Shown one piece after another: positions 1 through 9,460 of a stretch of 64,000 bases of DNA; position 1 is the first letter of the stretch, and every line of letters starts with the position of its first letter. Origin of the DNA: Impatiens glandulifera (taxonomy: Eukaryota; Streptophyta; Magnoliopsida; Ericales; Balsaminaceae); assembly GCF_907164915.1 (NCBI RefSeq), contig NC_061863.1, positions 7,060,340-7,124,339 of the forward strand, given 5' to 3'. Below the pieces are notes generated by a model. That model searched no databases. It was not told where the DNA came from and was given only the letters and a program-made list of their open reading frames with translations. The translations under genes were made by a program, and so were the position numbers.

Positions 1-1283
1 AACGACAACGCTTCTATTTCAAAACAAATAATTCCTGAAACATTAAATAAAGCTTGGATTTTGAATTAAGAAATTTAATATTGTTCAATATTTGGTTAAT
101 CTAAACTATATTAGCAACCTCTAATAAGCTTATGAAACATGAATAAAATGTATTGTTTACAATTATATTATTAAAATTATATTATTAAAATCAGAGTGGC
201 GCAACGGAAGTTTTGTGGGTCCATAACCTACATGTCCAAATCAAAACCTGGCTCTAATATTTTTTTTCTTTTTACAATTTTATTTAGTTCATCTTCAATT
301 ATATTTAGGTATGAATATTTTTAATCAAGGTAACTAAGATACAATCATACAAATGTTATGAAACATATTTATTGTTTATAGTATGTTCCTACAAAGTATT
401 TTTCATACAAATGTTATGAAATATATTTCTTGTTTATAGTACGTTCCTACAAAATATTTGTTAGTAGACAAATGGGTATTGAAAACGAAGTTGAGAAGGT
501 GTAGATTTGTGAGTTTTATAGAAAGTTTGAATTTTGAAAATAGAAATTCAATATTCTTAAAAAGTTATTAAATATGTTTCATCTAATCAATTCTAGACAC
601 CTCTGATGAGTTATGAGAAAGATCTTGAAAAAAGATTTACTTACTAAATGTATTCTTTTTCAAAGGTTATGTGATATATCTTGCATTCTTTGCCCATAAG
701 AAATTATTAATAAAAATGACTAAAATATTTATAATTTTATATTTTAAAGATAAATAAAAGTATTTTGATATTTTACTTTATGTTTTTGAAAGATATGATT
801 AAATAAATGATTGACAAACATAACGGTAATTTGAATTAAATTTATGTCACCTGAAATCTGTTTATTTAAAAAAAATAGTTTTAAAGTATTGAATGAGTTA
901 TTTGGGTAAAAAGCTAATTGGATAGTTATTTGATTTTTCAATAAACAAATCTCAATCACATTATATATATATATATATATATATATTCTCAATCATCAAA
1001 TTACTTAATTATATAATCATGAGACGCATAAATAATTTCTCGGGGGCTAAATTAGTTATATTTATAATACAATTTTTTTTCCGATTAAATAAATATATTT
1101 ATTAATTAAAACATTACAAGGATAATATAAATCGTGAAAAATACATTAATAAACACAATTACAAAGTTATTCTTGTCGATGAGTCGGTACAAAAGAAGAC
1201 AATTCTATGAGACTCCATTTGTTGAAAATATTACAATATTTGTTCATTTTCAATTGTTGAAAAAAATATTTTTTTCAATATTC
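1..1283. repeat. AT-rich spacer repeat, copy of 31446-32330
   Basis: No gene is visible. The first ~950 bases match 31446-32330 closely, beginning with the same AACGACAACGCTTCTATTT. At 31.4 kb that sequence directly follows the end of the coiled-coil gene, so another coiled-coil copy probably lies just left of the window (inference). A tRNA-like sequence sits at 190-259 and a short (TA)n run at 962-986. After about 1005 the match is lost, and 1006-1283 is AT-rich sequence I cannot assign. Confidence 0.7.
190..259 (+). pseudogene. Degenerate initiator tRNA-Met-like sequence
   Basis: The sequence begins ATCAGAGTGGCGCAACGGAA and ends CCTGGCTCTAATA, which is the plant initiator tRNA-Met layout with a CAT anticodon in CCATAAC. 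The acceptor stem pairs except for one mismatch. About two bases are missing in the T arm, so the T stem cannot form properly. It lies inside a repeat also found near 27.2 and 31.6 kb, so it is a repeat component rather than a working tRNA gene. Confidence 0.75.
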
Positions 1284-2243
1284 TATGATATCATCTTCGG
1301 TTCAACCGATCCTAAGTTATGTGATAAATTTTCAACCCTGATGACTAACAAGTTTGAAATGAGTATGATGGGAGAATTAAGTTTCTTCCTAGGTCTTCAG
1401 GTTAAACAACTCGAAGAAGGAACATTCATAAGCCAACCTAAGTACACCAAGGAGCTTCTAAAGAAATTTGGGATGGATACATGCTCCTCAGCGGCTACTC
1501 CAATGAGCTCATCGGTTAAATTGGACAAAGATGATGAGGGTCAATCGGTACACCAAATCGCTTACCGGGGCATCATCGGTTCTCTCCTATACCTGACAGC
1601 AAGTAGACCGGATATTCTATTTGCAGTCGGTGTGTGTGGAAGATTCCAAAAAAATCCAAAACAATCCCACTACACAGCCGCAAAGCGAATATTGAAATAC
1701 CTAAAGGGAACACCTGATGTCGGCTTGTGGTATCCAAAGGATTCATCCTTTAACCTAACGAGCTATTCAGATGCAGACTATGCAGGTTGCAAGATTGATA
1801 GAAAAAGCACCAGCGGAACACGTCAGTTCCTAGGTGACCGGCTTGTTTCATGGCATAGCAAGAAACAAACATCAGTTGCCACATCAACCGCAGAAGCTGA
1901 ATACCTGGCAGCCGAAAGTTGTTGCTCACAACTTCTTTAGATCCAACAACAACTGAAGGACTTCGGTGTCACAGCCGAAGAGTCTCCGATCTTCTGTGAC
2001 AACACAAGTGCCATAGCAATCACCTACAATCCGGTTCTACACTCCAGAACCAAGCACATTGACATAAGGCACCACTTCATTCGGGAACATGTCATGCTGA
2101 AGCATATCCGGTTGGAATACGTATCAACAGATCAACAAGTAGCCGATATCTTCACCAAGCCTCTACAGGAAGCTAAGTTCTCTCAATTCAGACTTACACT
2201 CGGTTTAACCGATATTAGTCAGATCATCCCTAAGGATGCTTAA
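1284..2243 (+). pseudogene. Copia RT end plus RNase H, with in-frame TAG
   Basis: This is the C-terminal part of a Ty1-copia polyprotein. Visible motifs are DIIFGST (after the RT active site), GELSFFLGLQV, SRPDILFAVGV, YSDADYAG (RNase H), KKQTSVATSTAEAEYLA and, after the stop, ADIFTKPL. The frame stays open to TAA at 2241-2243 except for TAG at 1938-1940, where family members usually have Trp. RNase H is thus split, and only one Asp of the YVDD pair remains at the broken left end. The product would be inactive. The upstream open frame back to 1134 shows no similarity to copia and is not part of the gene. Confidence 0.88.
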
Positions 2244-2686
2244 AGGAGAGACCGGTTCGGACAGACAAAACCGGTAGTTCCTCCTAAACTGTTGGACTTC
2301 AAATTTTCAAGGTATCTATGGAAGAACCGCCTGGTTTATCAGTCAGAGTAAACCGACCGGTTATTTAGTGCATGCACCAAATAACCGCTTCGGGACGAAC
2401 GACTGATAATTGACCGGTTCGGAAATAGCTTATCTTAGATTATTTGAACTTCAAACAAAAGTGGAATAATTATCAGTGTTTAAATTTATCTGTTCTGAAA
2501 CATTTCATTTTCAAAGTAAAATGGTCGTACCTAAAAAGACGTGAAGATCTGATATCTTTCATGGTCCAGGTCTATGACCAACATCCTAGGCTGCAGACAT
2601 GCCTATTTCATGCAAAACTTTTTATCCTGTGGTTAATAGACATTATTATCTGTGATATCTGGACAATAGGTTTATCCCTCCACTAG
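2244..2686 (+). other. Spacer between RNase H and first accessory gene
   Basis: No coding similarity is seen. The sequence is rich in ACCGGTT/AACCGG motifs, like the 3' LTR and the other accessory promoters, and leads into the TATA box at 2687. It probably serves as the upstream promoter of the first accessory copy. Confidence 0.45.
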
Positions 2687-2694
2687 TATATAAG
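2687..2694 (+). promoter_or_regulatory. TATA box of accessory copy 1
   Basis: TATATAAG lies 69 bases before the ATG at 2756. It is followed by an A/C-rich and CT-rich leader (CTCTTCCTCTCACTAAG) typical of a plant 5' UTR. Confidence 0.55.
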
Positions 2695-2755
2695 TTGAAC
2701 AAACCTTAAACAAAACAATCACAAGCTGCATAACTCTTCCTCTCACTAAGACAAA

Positions 2756-3511
2756 ATGTCTCAGTTTCCTAACATCCTTAAAGTGGATTTCAACTCTGCT
2801 CAAAGCACTGAGCACTATGAGATCTTCAAGATGATCAAATCACTTGAAGATACTGGTCTTCAACATTTTCTGGATGACAAACATGTCATCTATTCTGAGT
2901 CTGTCCTGGAGTTCTTTTATAATGCCAGGGTGTTTCGTGGTACTCCACACTTTGACACTCACATCCAGTCAAAGGTAGGAGGTATCGTTTTTGACTTCAC
3001 CGAAAATGACTTTGCCAGATGCTTTAACCTGCCAAAGCAGGGGCTAACCGACCTCAACATACCGGCTGAACTAAAAGCCGAGATCTCCTTAGCATTTGCC
3101 CGGTCAAGCCATCCAGTGGATGACCACGGTGCTAAGTCACTATTGAAAGCTGAATACTAGCTCCTCAATGATGTAGTCGGTCGGGGCATCCTGGGAAGGG
3201 ATGTGACCAACACATACTGCACCGCTGCCTTCAACATGATGGCGGTCATAACTACTGGAACACCGGTCAATTGGTCGAGGGTACTGTTTGACGTCCTAGT
3301 CTGGATGATAGGTGTTAAAACAGTCGGTCTCATTCCTCAAATCAGCTGTCTGCTTCTGGAACTTGGGGTTCCAACATGCCCAGGGGAAGGGCTGAATCAA
3401 GCTCAAGTGCTAACCAAGGAAATAACTGACTCGTTCTATGAGCGGTTTGAAAAGGCATGGAAGAGGAGGAACCGCCACCCCAACGGTCACACCACCTCAA
3501 GCGGATATTAG
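2756..3511 (+). pseudogene. Retroelement accessory protein, copy 1 (in-frame TAG)
   Basis: About 251 codons encode a protein of a plant family that I recall being labelled putative plant transposon protein. Its biochemical role is unknown. Shared family motifs are an N-terminal DTGLQHFL, a V.EFF..A stretch, FDFTENDFARCFNLP, GTPVNWSRVLF and a Gly/Pro-rich end. A TAG at 3158-3160 interrupts the frame after KAEY. Copy 2 has Gln in the equivalent HIQLLLEIV, so a CAG-to-TAG change is the simplest explanation. The same frame stays open on both sides, so the break is recent. It ends at TAG 3509-3511 without the coiled-coil tail seen in copy 3. Confidence 0.7.
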
Positions 3512-3874
3512 GTCACTCCTTCCTACACCCGGTCATTTTGCTGCACGCACCGGGTGTATCTTTGTTCAACCTCCTTATGATCATTTCGGTTTTATCTATG
3601 TTTTCTTCAGTTTAAGTTATCTATCGGTTTCTAGCGGTTACTTTTCAGTGTATTGTTGCATGGGTCATTAATGAAAAGTAACATTTAATTAATGAGATAA
3701 CCCCCAACTACATGAGTAATCAATACCCAACTAACTTGGTTACTTTTCAACTAAAACCTACATCGAGCTCCGCAATCAACCTCTTCCCAATGAGCTTTGG
3801 AAACAGAAAGATTCTCTTCTCCAATAAGACAAAACTGACATTCAATGTTGATGTCTTCCCTCCAAAACCGGATC
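3512..3874 (+). other. Spacer and promoter region of accessory copy 2
   Basis: No coding gene is supported. The spacer has CGGTT motifs and leads to the TATA box at 3875. Confidence 0.4.
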
Positions 3875-3883
3875 TATATAAGG
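3875..3883 (+). promoter_or_regulatory. TATA box of accessory copy 2
   Basis: TATATAAGG lies 81 bases before the ATG at 3956. The leader contains CTCCTTCTCTCTCTAATAG, closely resembling the leader of copy 3. Confidence 0.6.
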
Positions 3884-3955
3884 AGACCTTTCCTAATCAA
3901 ATTAACACATCTCAAATCTTAAACTCCTTCTCTCTCTAATAGCAAAGTTCGAATA

Positions 3956-4657
3956 ATGCCGAGCCGAACTCTAGGAAACTTCTTGAGCATCGATTTCGAA
4001 TCTTGTATGGAACATTGGGACGGAGAAACAAAGGAGGTCATGTTTGAATCTCTCATTGACACCGGCCTTCGAACCTTTCTCGAAGAATCCGGTCTCATAC
4101 TTCTTGAGGATGTTAAGACCTTTTTCAGAAGTGCTTGCATCAGAGATAACTACATCGTCTCCACGGTAAGAGACCATACCTTCTGGCTGGATGAAGCCGA
4201 ATTTGCCCATATGTTCAACTTTCCCACAGAAGGGTTTTCCGACTTCCCAACCCAGGTGGAGAGTGCAGTAACCGATCATGCAATGTTCTTCTTTAGAACC
4301 GATGTTCCGGTGGAAAACCATGGGTTAAAAACCCGCCTTGCTCATCACATTCAACTCCTTCTTGAGATTGTAACCCGCTCCATCATTTGTCAATCCCCGA
4401 ATCAGCGTTACTCCAAGAAAACATACGATATGATGACCCATATTGTTAGCAACACGGCCATCAATTGGTCAACGGTCATTTTTCAGAACCTGAAAACCAT
4501 GGTGCTGACCAAGAAAGGTATCGGTTATGCTCCTCACATCAGTAAGATCATTCTCAAGTACCGCCCAGAATTTGGACCGGGCACACCGGCATCTCCCTCG
4601 AACACTCTTGACATGGATGGGGTGGAAGAAAAGCTTTCTAGGGTAGTTATTACATAA
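3956..4657 (+). CDS. Retroelement accessory protein, copy 2 (intact, 233 aa)
   Basis: This is the only uninterrupted copy of the accessory family in the window. Motifs line up with the other two: DTGLRTFLEE (about residue 38), VKTFFRSA, FWLDEAEFAHMFNFP, a central Gln/Leu-rich helix HHIQLLLEIV, TAINWSTVIFQNL and a C-terminal GIGYAPHISKI. No membrane segment, signal peptide or known catalytic motif is visible. It is shorter than copy 3, lacking the Lys-rich, acidic and coiled-coil tail. It has its own TATA box and CT-rich leader and sits between copies 1 and 3 on the same strand. The function is unknown. Its placement after RNase H fits an element-encoded accessory or captured gene. Confidence 0.75.
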   Translation: MPSRTLGNFLSIDFESCMEHWDGETKEVMFESLIDTGLRTFLEESGLILLEDVKTFFRSACIRDNYIVSTVRDHTFWLDEAEFAHMFNFPTEGFSDFPTQVESAVTDHAMFFFRTDVPVENHGLKTRLAHHIQLLLEIVTRSIICQSPNQRYSKKTYDMMTHIVSNTAINWSTVIFQNLKTMVLTKKGIGYAPHISKIILKYRPEFGPGTPASPSNTLDMDGVEEKLSRVVIT

Positions 4658-4980
4658 GTTGTATCTTTCCATCTTCTGTATTTCTATTTCCAAACCGATC
4701 CATATATCGGTTTCCATTTTGTACCTCTTCATTCAATGAAATTCTATTTCAGTAAATAACCGAGTCAACATAATCATCAGAATATTCATCTAAGTAACCG
4801 GTTAATATTGTCAAAACCGGTTAAAATTCTGCTTCTTCAAATAACCGGTTAAATTTCGATAACCAAACTCTCTGGTTAAAATAAAAACACCGCAGTATCA
4901 AACGATTTCAAAGGGGATTGCGTCATCAAAGTCAAAATCGAAAATTTTGGAGGGAAATCTCCCGCTCAAACTTCCCACCT
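4658..4980 (+). other. Spacer between accessory copies 2 and 3
   Basis: Non-coding. It contains at least four AACCGGTTAA-like or ACCGGTT motifs between 4798 and 4870. It precedes the GC-richer promoter of copy 3. Confidence 0.4.
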
Positions 4981-5001
4981 CTTGGTTTACCTCCCATTGA
5001 A

Positions 5002-5156
5002 TTGGCGCCTCTTTAATCACCGCCCTTTGATTCCCACCGTTTGGATTACCGCCTTTTTGGCTTCCCGCCCACAGATTGCCGCCTCTTTGGCTTGGAGGGA
5101 AAATTCCCGCCAAAAGTTGATGGGACGGTTGGGTTTCCAAACCGCACCTATAAAAG
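5002..5156 (+). promoter_or_regulatory. Promoter of accessory copy 3 with E2F-like sites and TATA
   Basis: TATAAAAG at 5149-5156 lies 123 bases before the ATG at 5272 and is followed by a long CT-rich leader. Upstream are TTGGCGCC (5002-5009) and TTCCCGCC (5063-5070 and 5104-5111), each close to the plant E2F consensus TTTSSCGC. They lie within degenerate repeats of the form ACCGCCTTTTTGGCTTC. Functional E2F binding is inference. Confidence 0.5.
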
Positions 5157-5271
5157 GAGTCCTTGGCCATTTCATTTCACTCTTACGCGAAACAGCTTTC
5201 TCTCTCTAAGCTCTCAAACTCTCTCTCAGCGGTTACTCTCTGTTTTTCTCAAAATCTCTCAATCATCTAAG

Positions 5272-7871
5272 ATGGGTCGTGCCTCGGCTTTGTTCAGACA
5301 CATCATTCAGGTGGATTTCGAGGAGATCCGACAAAAGGGCTCGCCTGCGGCAAAGGAAGTTATTGCCCGGATTTCTGAAGCCGGACTTGAATATTTTCTA
5401 GGCGGTCCCTTTGTTCTCTATAGAGAAGCGGTTGAAGAATTTTTCGAAACCGCATCTCTATCTGGTGACAAGATAACCGCAACTGTTGGCGGTACTTAGT
5501 TCGATATAACCGAAGAATCGGTTGCGGAGATTCTACGTCTTCCATCAGATGGCCAAAACGCTTTGATGAAGCTCGCACCAACAACATTCGAGGCGGCCTG
5601 CCAGATTCTCTCTGCAGACGCGGAACCGGTGAAAGTATCCGGTAAGAAATCGACACTACGACCGGAATACATACCGCTTTGTGACATCTTCACAAAGTCG
5701 GTTCAAGCGAGAGGTGGAAATTACGACAACCTTACCAAGGCCAAGATCGAGATGCTGATCGGTTTGCTGGAAGGTACGAAAGTCAACTGGGCGAAGGAAA
5801 TTTTCCACAACCTGAAAGACATTTTGAAACCGGATTCCGCCCGGTCATGGGGATACGCCATCCCCCTTGGAAAAATCATGCTCCACCATAACATCAACAC
5901 CGGTCCTGGTGTTATTCTCTCATCAAGTAGGATAATAAAATCCAAACAATTCCTGGAGAGAAAGCAGCCGGCCCCCGGTTCCACAGGTGGCCGAAAGAAG
6001 AAATCTACCGCCAAGAAACCGGCCCCGGCAAAAGAAAAGTCCGAAAGCAAGGACAAGGAGAAGATAGTATTCTCAGAACCGCCCACAAGAGATGAGGAAG
6101 AATCGGCTTCCACGTCTGACCGAACCGGCTCACAAAAAACCGATGAAAATCCTTCCGATAGAGAAGGACCGAATGAAGAAGAACACTCGGGTATAAGTCC
6201 TGACAACAACGATGCGGCCGCAAGCATTGAGAACACCGATGCCGGTGCAGACGGCCGTGAAGAAGAGGATACCGCTGAAGACGACTAGAAGATGGCCGAA
6301 ATCATCGTACGAAGTATCTTGGAGGAAATCGAATAGCGAGTCCAAGCGGTTGTCGTAGTATACCGGGAATGGCACGGGTACCGATGCGACAAATTTTTCA
6401 AACACATGTTACCGGGCCTGACCGATGAACAATGCTTCAGAAGGCTGAAGGAGATAGAAGAAACCGTTATAAGCCTCACAAACGCTGAGGATCCTAACAA
6501 AGCCATGGACCGACACGCAATCGTGAAACCGCGTGCTCGGCTACAGAAGCTCACCGTACGTATCCGAAAGCTTTCAGAAAGGTATGTTCCAGGAACACCG
6601 AAGGCTAATTTACAGCTCTTGGTGTTGAACAAGCTTGAGATAAAGAAAGGAGAATTCACTGAGGAAATAGAGCGGATTGAAGCGGTGCACAGACAGCGAG
6701 AAACATCACATTCTCCGCGTCTTGAGACCAATGACAGTCAGAATCGAAGTAAAACGCCTCCTCTAGCGGATCCGGTCATAAACGAAACCGACGAAAGGAC
6801 GGGGACTCCTCTCGCCGGGCAATTTGAAACTGATCAACCTGGGGTTTCCGAACCGGACGTCACAGAAGAAAGGGTCAAGTCCCTTATTCAAGAGTTTGCA
6901 GACTCAACGGTTCAACCATTGGAGACGAAAATCAAGAAAGCCATGCGCCAAACACTCATGTTCGCCGAAAAGACGAGGGATGATCTCGTAAAGGCAGAGG
7001 ACCAGATCACAGTCATCGAAAACGAATACCGGGACGACGTGGTTCTGCACAACGAACATTATCAACAAACCAAGGACTTGGAAGAAAAGACCTCAAGGAT
7101 GGTGGATGACATGGATCGGTTTGAAAGGGAAACCGAGCAACGATTCAAAGAGGTCGATGAGGACCTGGGGCGGTCAAGAAATGAAGTCGGCTCGACACTT
7201 GACAGGGTCACAGATCTGGAAAAGAAGAATGCACGCCTTGAAGACCGCAACGACAAGCTTGAAGCCGATCTTAAGGCGCTAACCGAACAGGTCAATGAGT
7301 TGATAAATGCCAAGATCAATGCTGACATAGCGGTGGAGGAAGCAAACGCTCGAGCGGCTAAGGAAGTCCAAGATGCGTTGGACGAAGAAACGCGGAGAGC
7401 AAAGGAGGCACCGCGACTATCTGAAGAGGAAATAGCCGAGCGCGAACGAAACACAGCGGCTAATATCCGGGACTTGCGAAGTCCATAAAAGTTCAAGCGG
7501 CCAAAGATGCAGAGCGGTTAAACGCACAAAAACAAGGGCTCGAAGAATATGTTAGGGCTCACAAGAAGAAAAAGGCAGCATCCTCCTCTTCGGCTCCGGT
7601 GAAACGAAAAAGGAAGGTTTCAGCAAGAAAAATGTTGGAGAGGATCACCGAGACAAATATGGATACTCCACCAAACCCACAGCAAACCGAGGATGAAAAC
7701 GAAGAGCATCTTGAGCAACGGTCTACAAGACAGCGAGTCTCCGATACGGTTCCAATCAGCACGGTCGGTCAACCGCGAGCTGAAGGTTCATCTTCAAGAC
7801 CGGATCAACCGAATGAAGAAGAACCAACCGATGATATGATGGACGGCATCAGATTTTCCGAATCAGAATAG
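5272..7871 (+). pseudogene. Accessory protein copy 3 with coiled-coil tail, broken
   Basis: This is the longest accessory copy, about 866 codons if read through its breaks. Residues 1-230 carry the family domain (VDFEEIRQ, GLEYFLGG, FDITEESVAEIL, KVNWAKEIFHNL). A Lys/Ala/Pro-rich stretch (about 5970-6060) and an acidic Ser/Glu region (to 6285) follow. Then comes a long coiled coil (about 6880-7470; DLEKKNARLEDRNDKLEADL) and a basic cluster KRKRKV near 7602 that resembles a nuclear localisation signal. Breaks are TAG at 5497, 6286 and 6334, and a frameshift near 7470, after which frame 3 stays open to TAG at 7869. Coiled coils are also reported in Sirevirus envelope-like ORFs, but no membrane segment is seen here. 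Confidence 0.7.
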
Positions 7872-8192
7872 GGGATTTACTTTCTTACTTTATGTTTCTT
7901 TCGGTTTATTTCGGTTACTTTTATATATATATATAAAGTTATTTTTGAAACCGGCCTATACTTGCATTTCTACATGGTTTTGATAATTTTAAGTAAAATA
8001 ATTAAAAAGGGAGAAATTGATAAGATAAAAGATTAGATTTTTCCAAAATTTTTCTCAAAATTACTCCAAATTTTTTCGAAAAATTCTCCCAAGTCAGTTT
8101 CAAAAAAATCCGGTCAAATAAAGAACTGGCCTACGTTTGCAAACTTACATGGTTTTGATAATTTTAAATAAAATAATCAAAAAGGGAGAAAT
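7872..8192 (+). repeat. Duplicated polypurine-tract region
   Basis: A segment starting GGCCTA, running through ACATGGTTTTGATAATTTTAA to AAAAAGGGAGAAA, occurs twice (7956-8024 and 8128-8196). There are therefore two polypurine tracts (8006-8018 and 8179-8191). The second directly abuts the LTR start TGTTAG. The first is followed by TGATAAG, which looks like a degraded LTR start. The rest is AT-rich filler with (TA)n at 7923. Confidence 0.75.
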
Positions 8193-9460
8193 TGTTAGAT
8201 AAAATTAGACCGGTTCACAGAACTTAACACATAAACCTTCTATGTAGGAACAAGGAACCGGACCGGTCAAACAAATGAACCGGTTAAGAAGATTAACCGG
8301 TCAAGTTATTAAACCGGCCAGGAACATTCGAAACATGACCGCACAAAGAAAGGATCGGCCAGAGCTAAGAACCGGAAACACCAGACAGCCGATCAGCTAC
8401 AAGGCAAAGGAATAACCAGAAGCTGTCCGGTTAAAACCAATCACATCGGAAACCATCCGGTGAAAAGTCAAATGACCAGCATAAGAAGATACTTCGGGTA
8501 TCTGTTGAGAATGATACCAAAGGAACAGACTGAAAATTTCCATATTCATACAAGTCTGAGGACAGTCTGCAGGTTGTAGAACACCGTCCTACAGGATCTT
8601 TCCACTTCAGGATAAATCAGAAAGGCAATCTTCTAAGTACAGACAACTGTCTAACAGACAGTCACCATATTGAGCAAAAGACAAACCTAGCAGGTTTGTC
8701 TTACACACTGGAAGAACAGACTGCCAAGTCTGTGAAATTGACCGCCAGGTCTATATCAATGAACCTCTACTCAGCCAATCAAGTTCAAGGAAGTGAAATA
8801 TGACCGTTGGCATATTTCACCTATAAAAGGAGCAGCTGAAGAAGAGTAAAAACGGGACAAAAATGGGACACAGGGAACATAGTGAACAAGCAATCTACAA
8901 GTGAAAAGAGTGTGTTCTCTCTCTAGAAAAAGCCTAAGTGCTAAAGTTGAAGTGTGTATTTTACAATTTCGGTGTAAATTGTAAGGGTATTATCGAGCAG
9001 GAAATAAGTCTCGATCGATTGTATTTGTATTCCTTAGTGAATATCCTTCTCGCGGTTTCGAGAGGAAGGGGTGACGTAGGAGTTTTATCTCCGAACATCC
9101 ATAAAAACCTGTCTTGTTATTTACTTTCTGCTGGTTCTACATTCTAACCGACCTGTACTAACCTATCTACACCGATCTAACCGACTCTACATCACCTAAA
9201 CCGAATCACCAAGTTACAAAAACCGATCCATTAATTTCCAAACCTATCCTATTGAAAACCGGTTCTGCCTATCTTGTGAGTGTGCTGCTTCAACCTGAAA
9301 CAAACCTCTTCCGCGCTTGAACCTAGTTCAAAGGTTTGTGACAGTTTGTGTAGTATTGAAATCCCGGTGTTAATCTCTAACCGGATTAATCACCACCCTT
9401 TGAGTGAGACGCGCTAACCGGCCCAACCCCGGTTCTCCAGCCGCGACCTAGATCCTAACA
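8193..9460 (+). repeat. 3' LTR of the copia element
   Basis: The LTR starts TGTTAG directly after a polypurine tract and ends CTAACA, giving a perfect 6-bp terminal inverted repeat over 1,268 bp. CTATAAAAGG at 8821-8830 is the likely promoter, with CT-rich sequence near 8918 downstream. U3 is dense in AACCGG/CCGGTT motifs (8210-8330). The open frame at 8938 inside R/U5 is not a gene. Confidence 0.85.

Larger units (their letters stand above)
1284..9460 (+). mobile_element. 5'-truncated Ty1-copia retroelement with accessory genes
   Basis: In order the element holds an RT/RNase H remnant, three accessory-gene copies (2756, 3956, 5272), two polypurine tracts and a 3' LTR (8193-9460). The 5' LTR, gag, protease, integrase and most of RT are absent. 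The left break falls at the RT YVDD region: the reading starts at FYDIIFGST near 1284. Extra ORFs with coiled coils downstream of RNase H are known from Sirevirus-type copia elements, so that lineage is my inference. The sequence right of the LTR is a foldback-like array, whereas the left flank is spacer repeat. The missing 5' part was therefore lost by deletion or recombination, and no target duplication can be checked. Confidence 0.8.

Noticed and set aside
190..259. Functional initiator tRNA-Met gene
   Set aside because: The T arm is shortened and cannot pair, and the copies are part of a dispersed repeat.
1134..1283. N-terminal part of the copia frame
   Set aside because: Similarity to RT begins only at about 1284. 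The upstream codons are AT-rich spacer that happens to be open.
8938..9147. 69-residue open frame in the LTR
   Set aside because: It lies in R/U5 of a retroelement LTR and has no conserved features.
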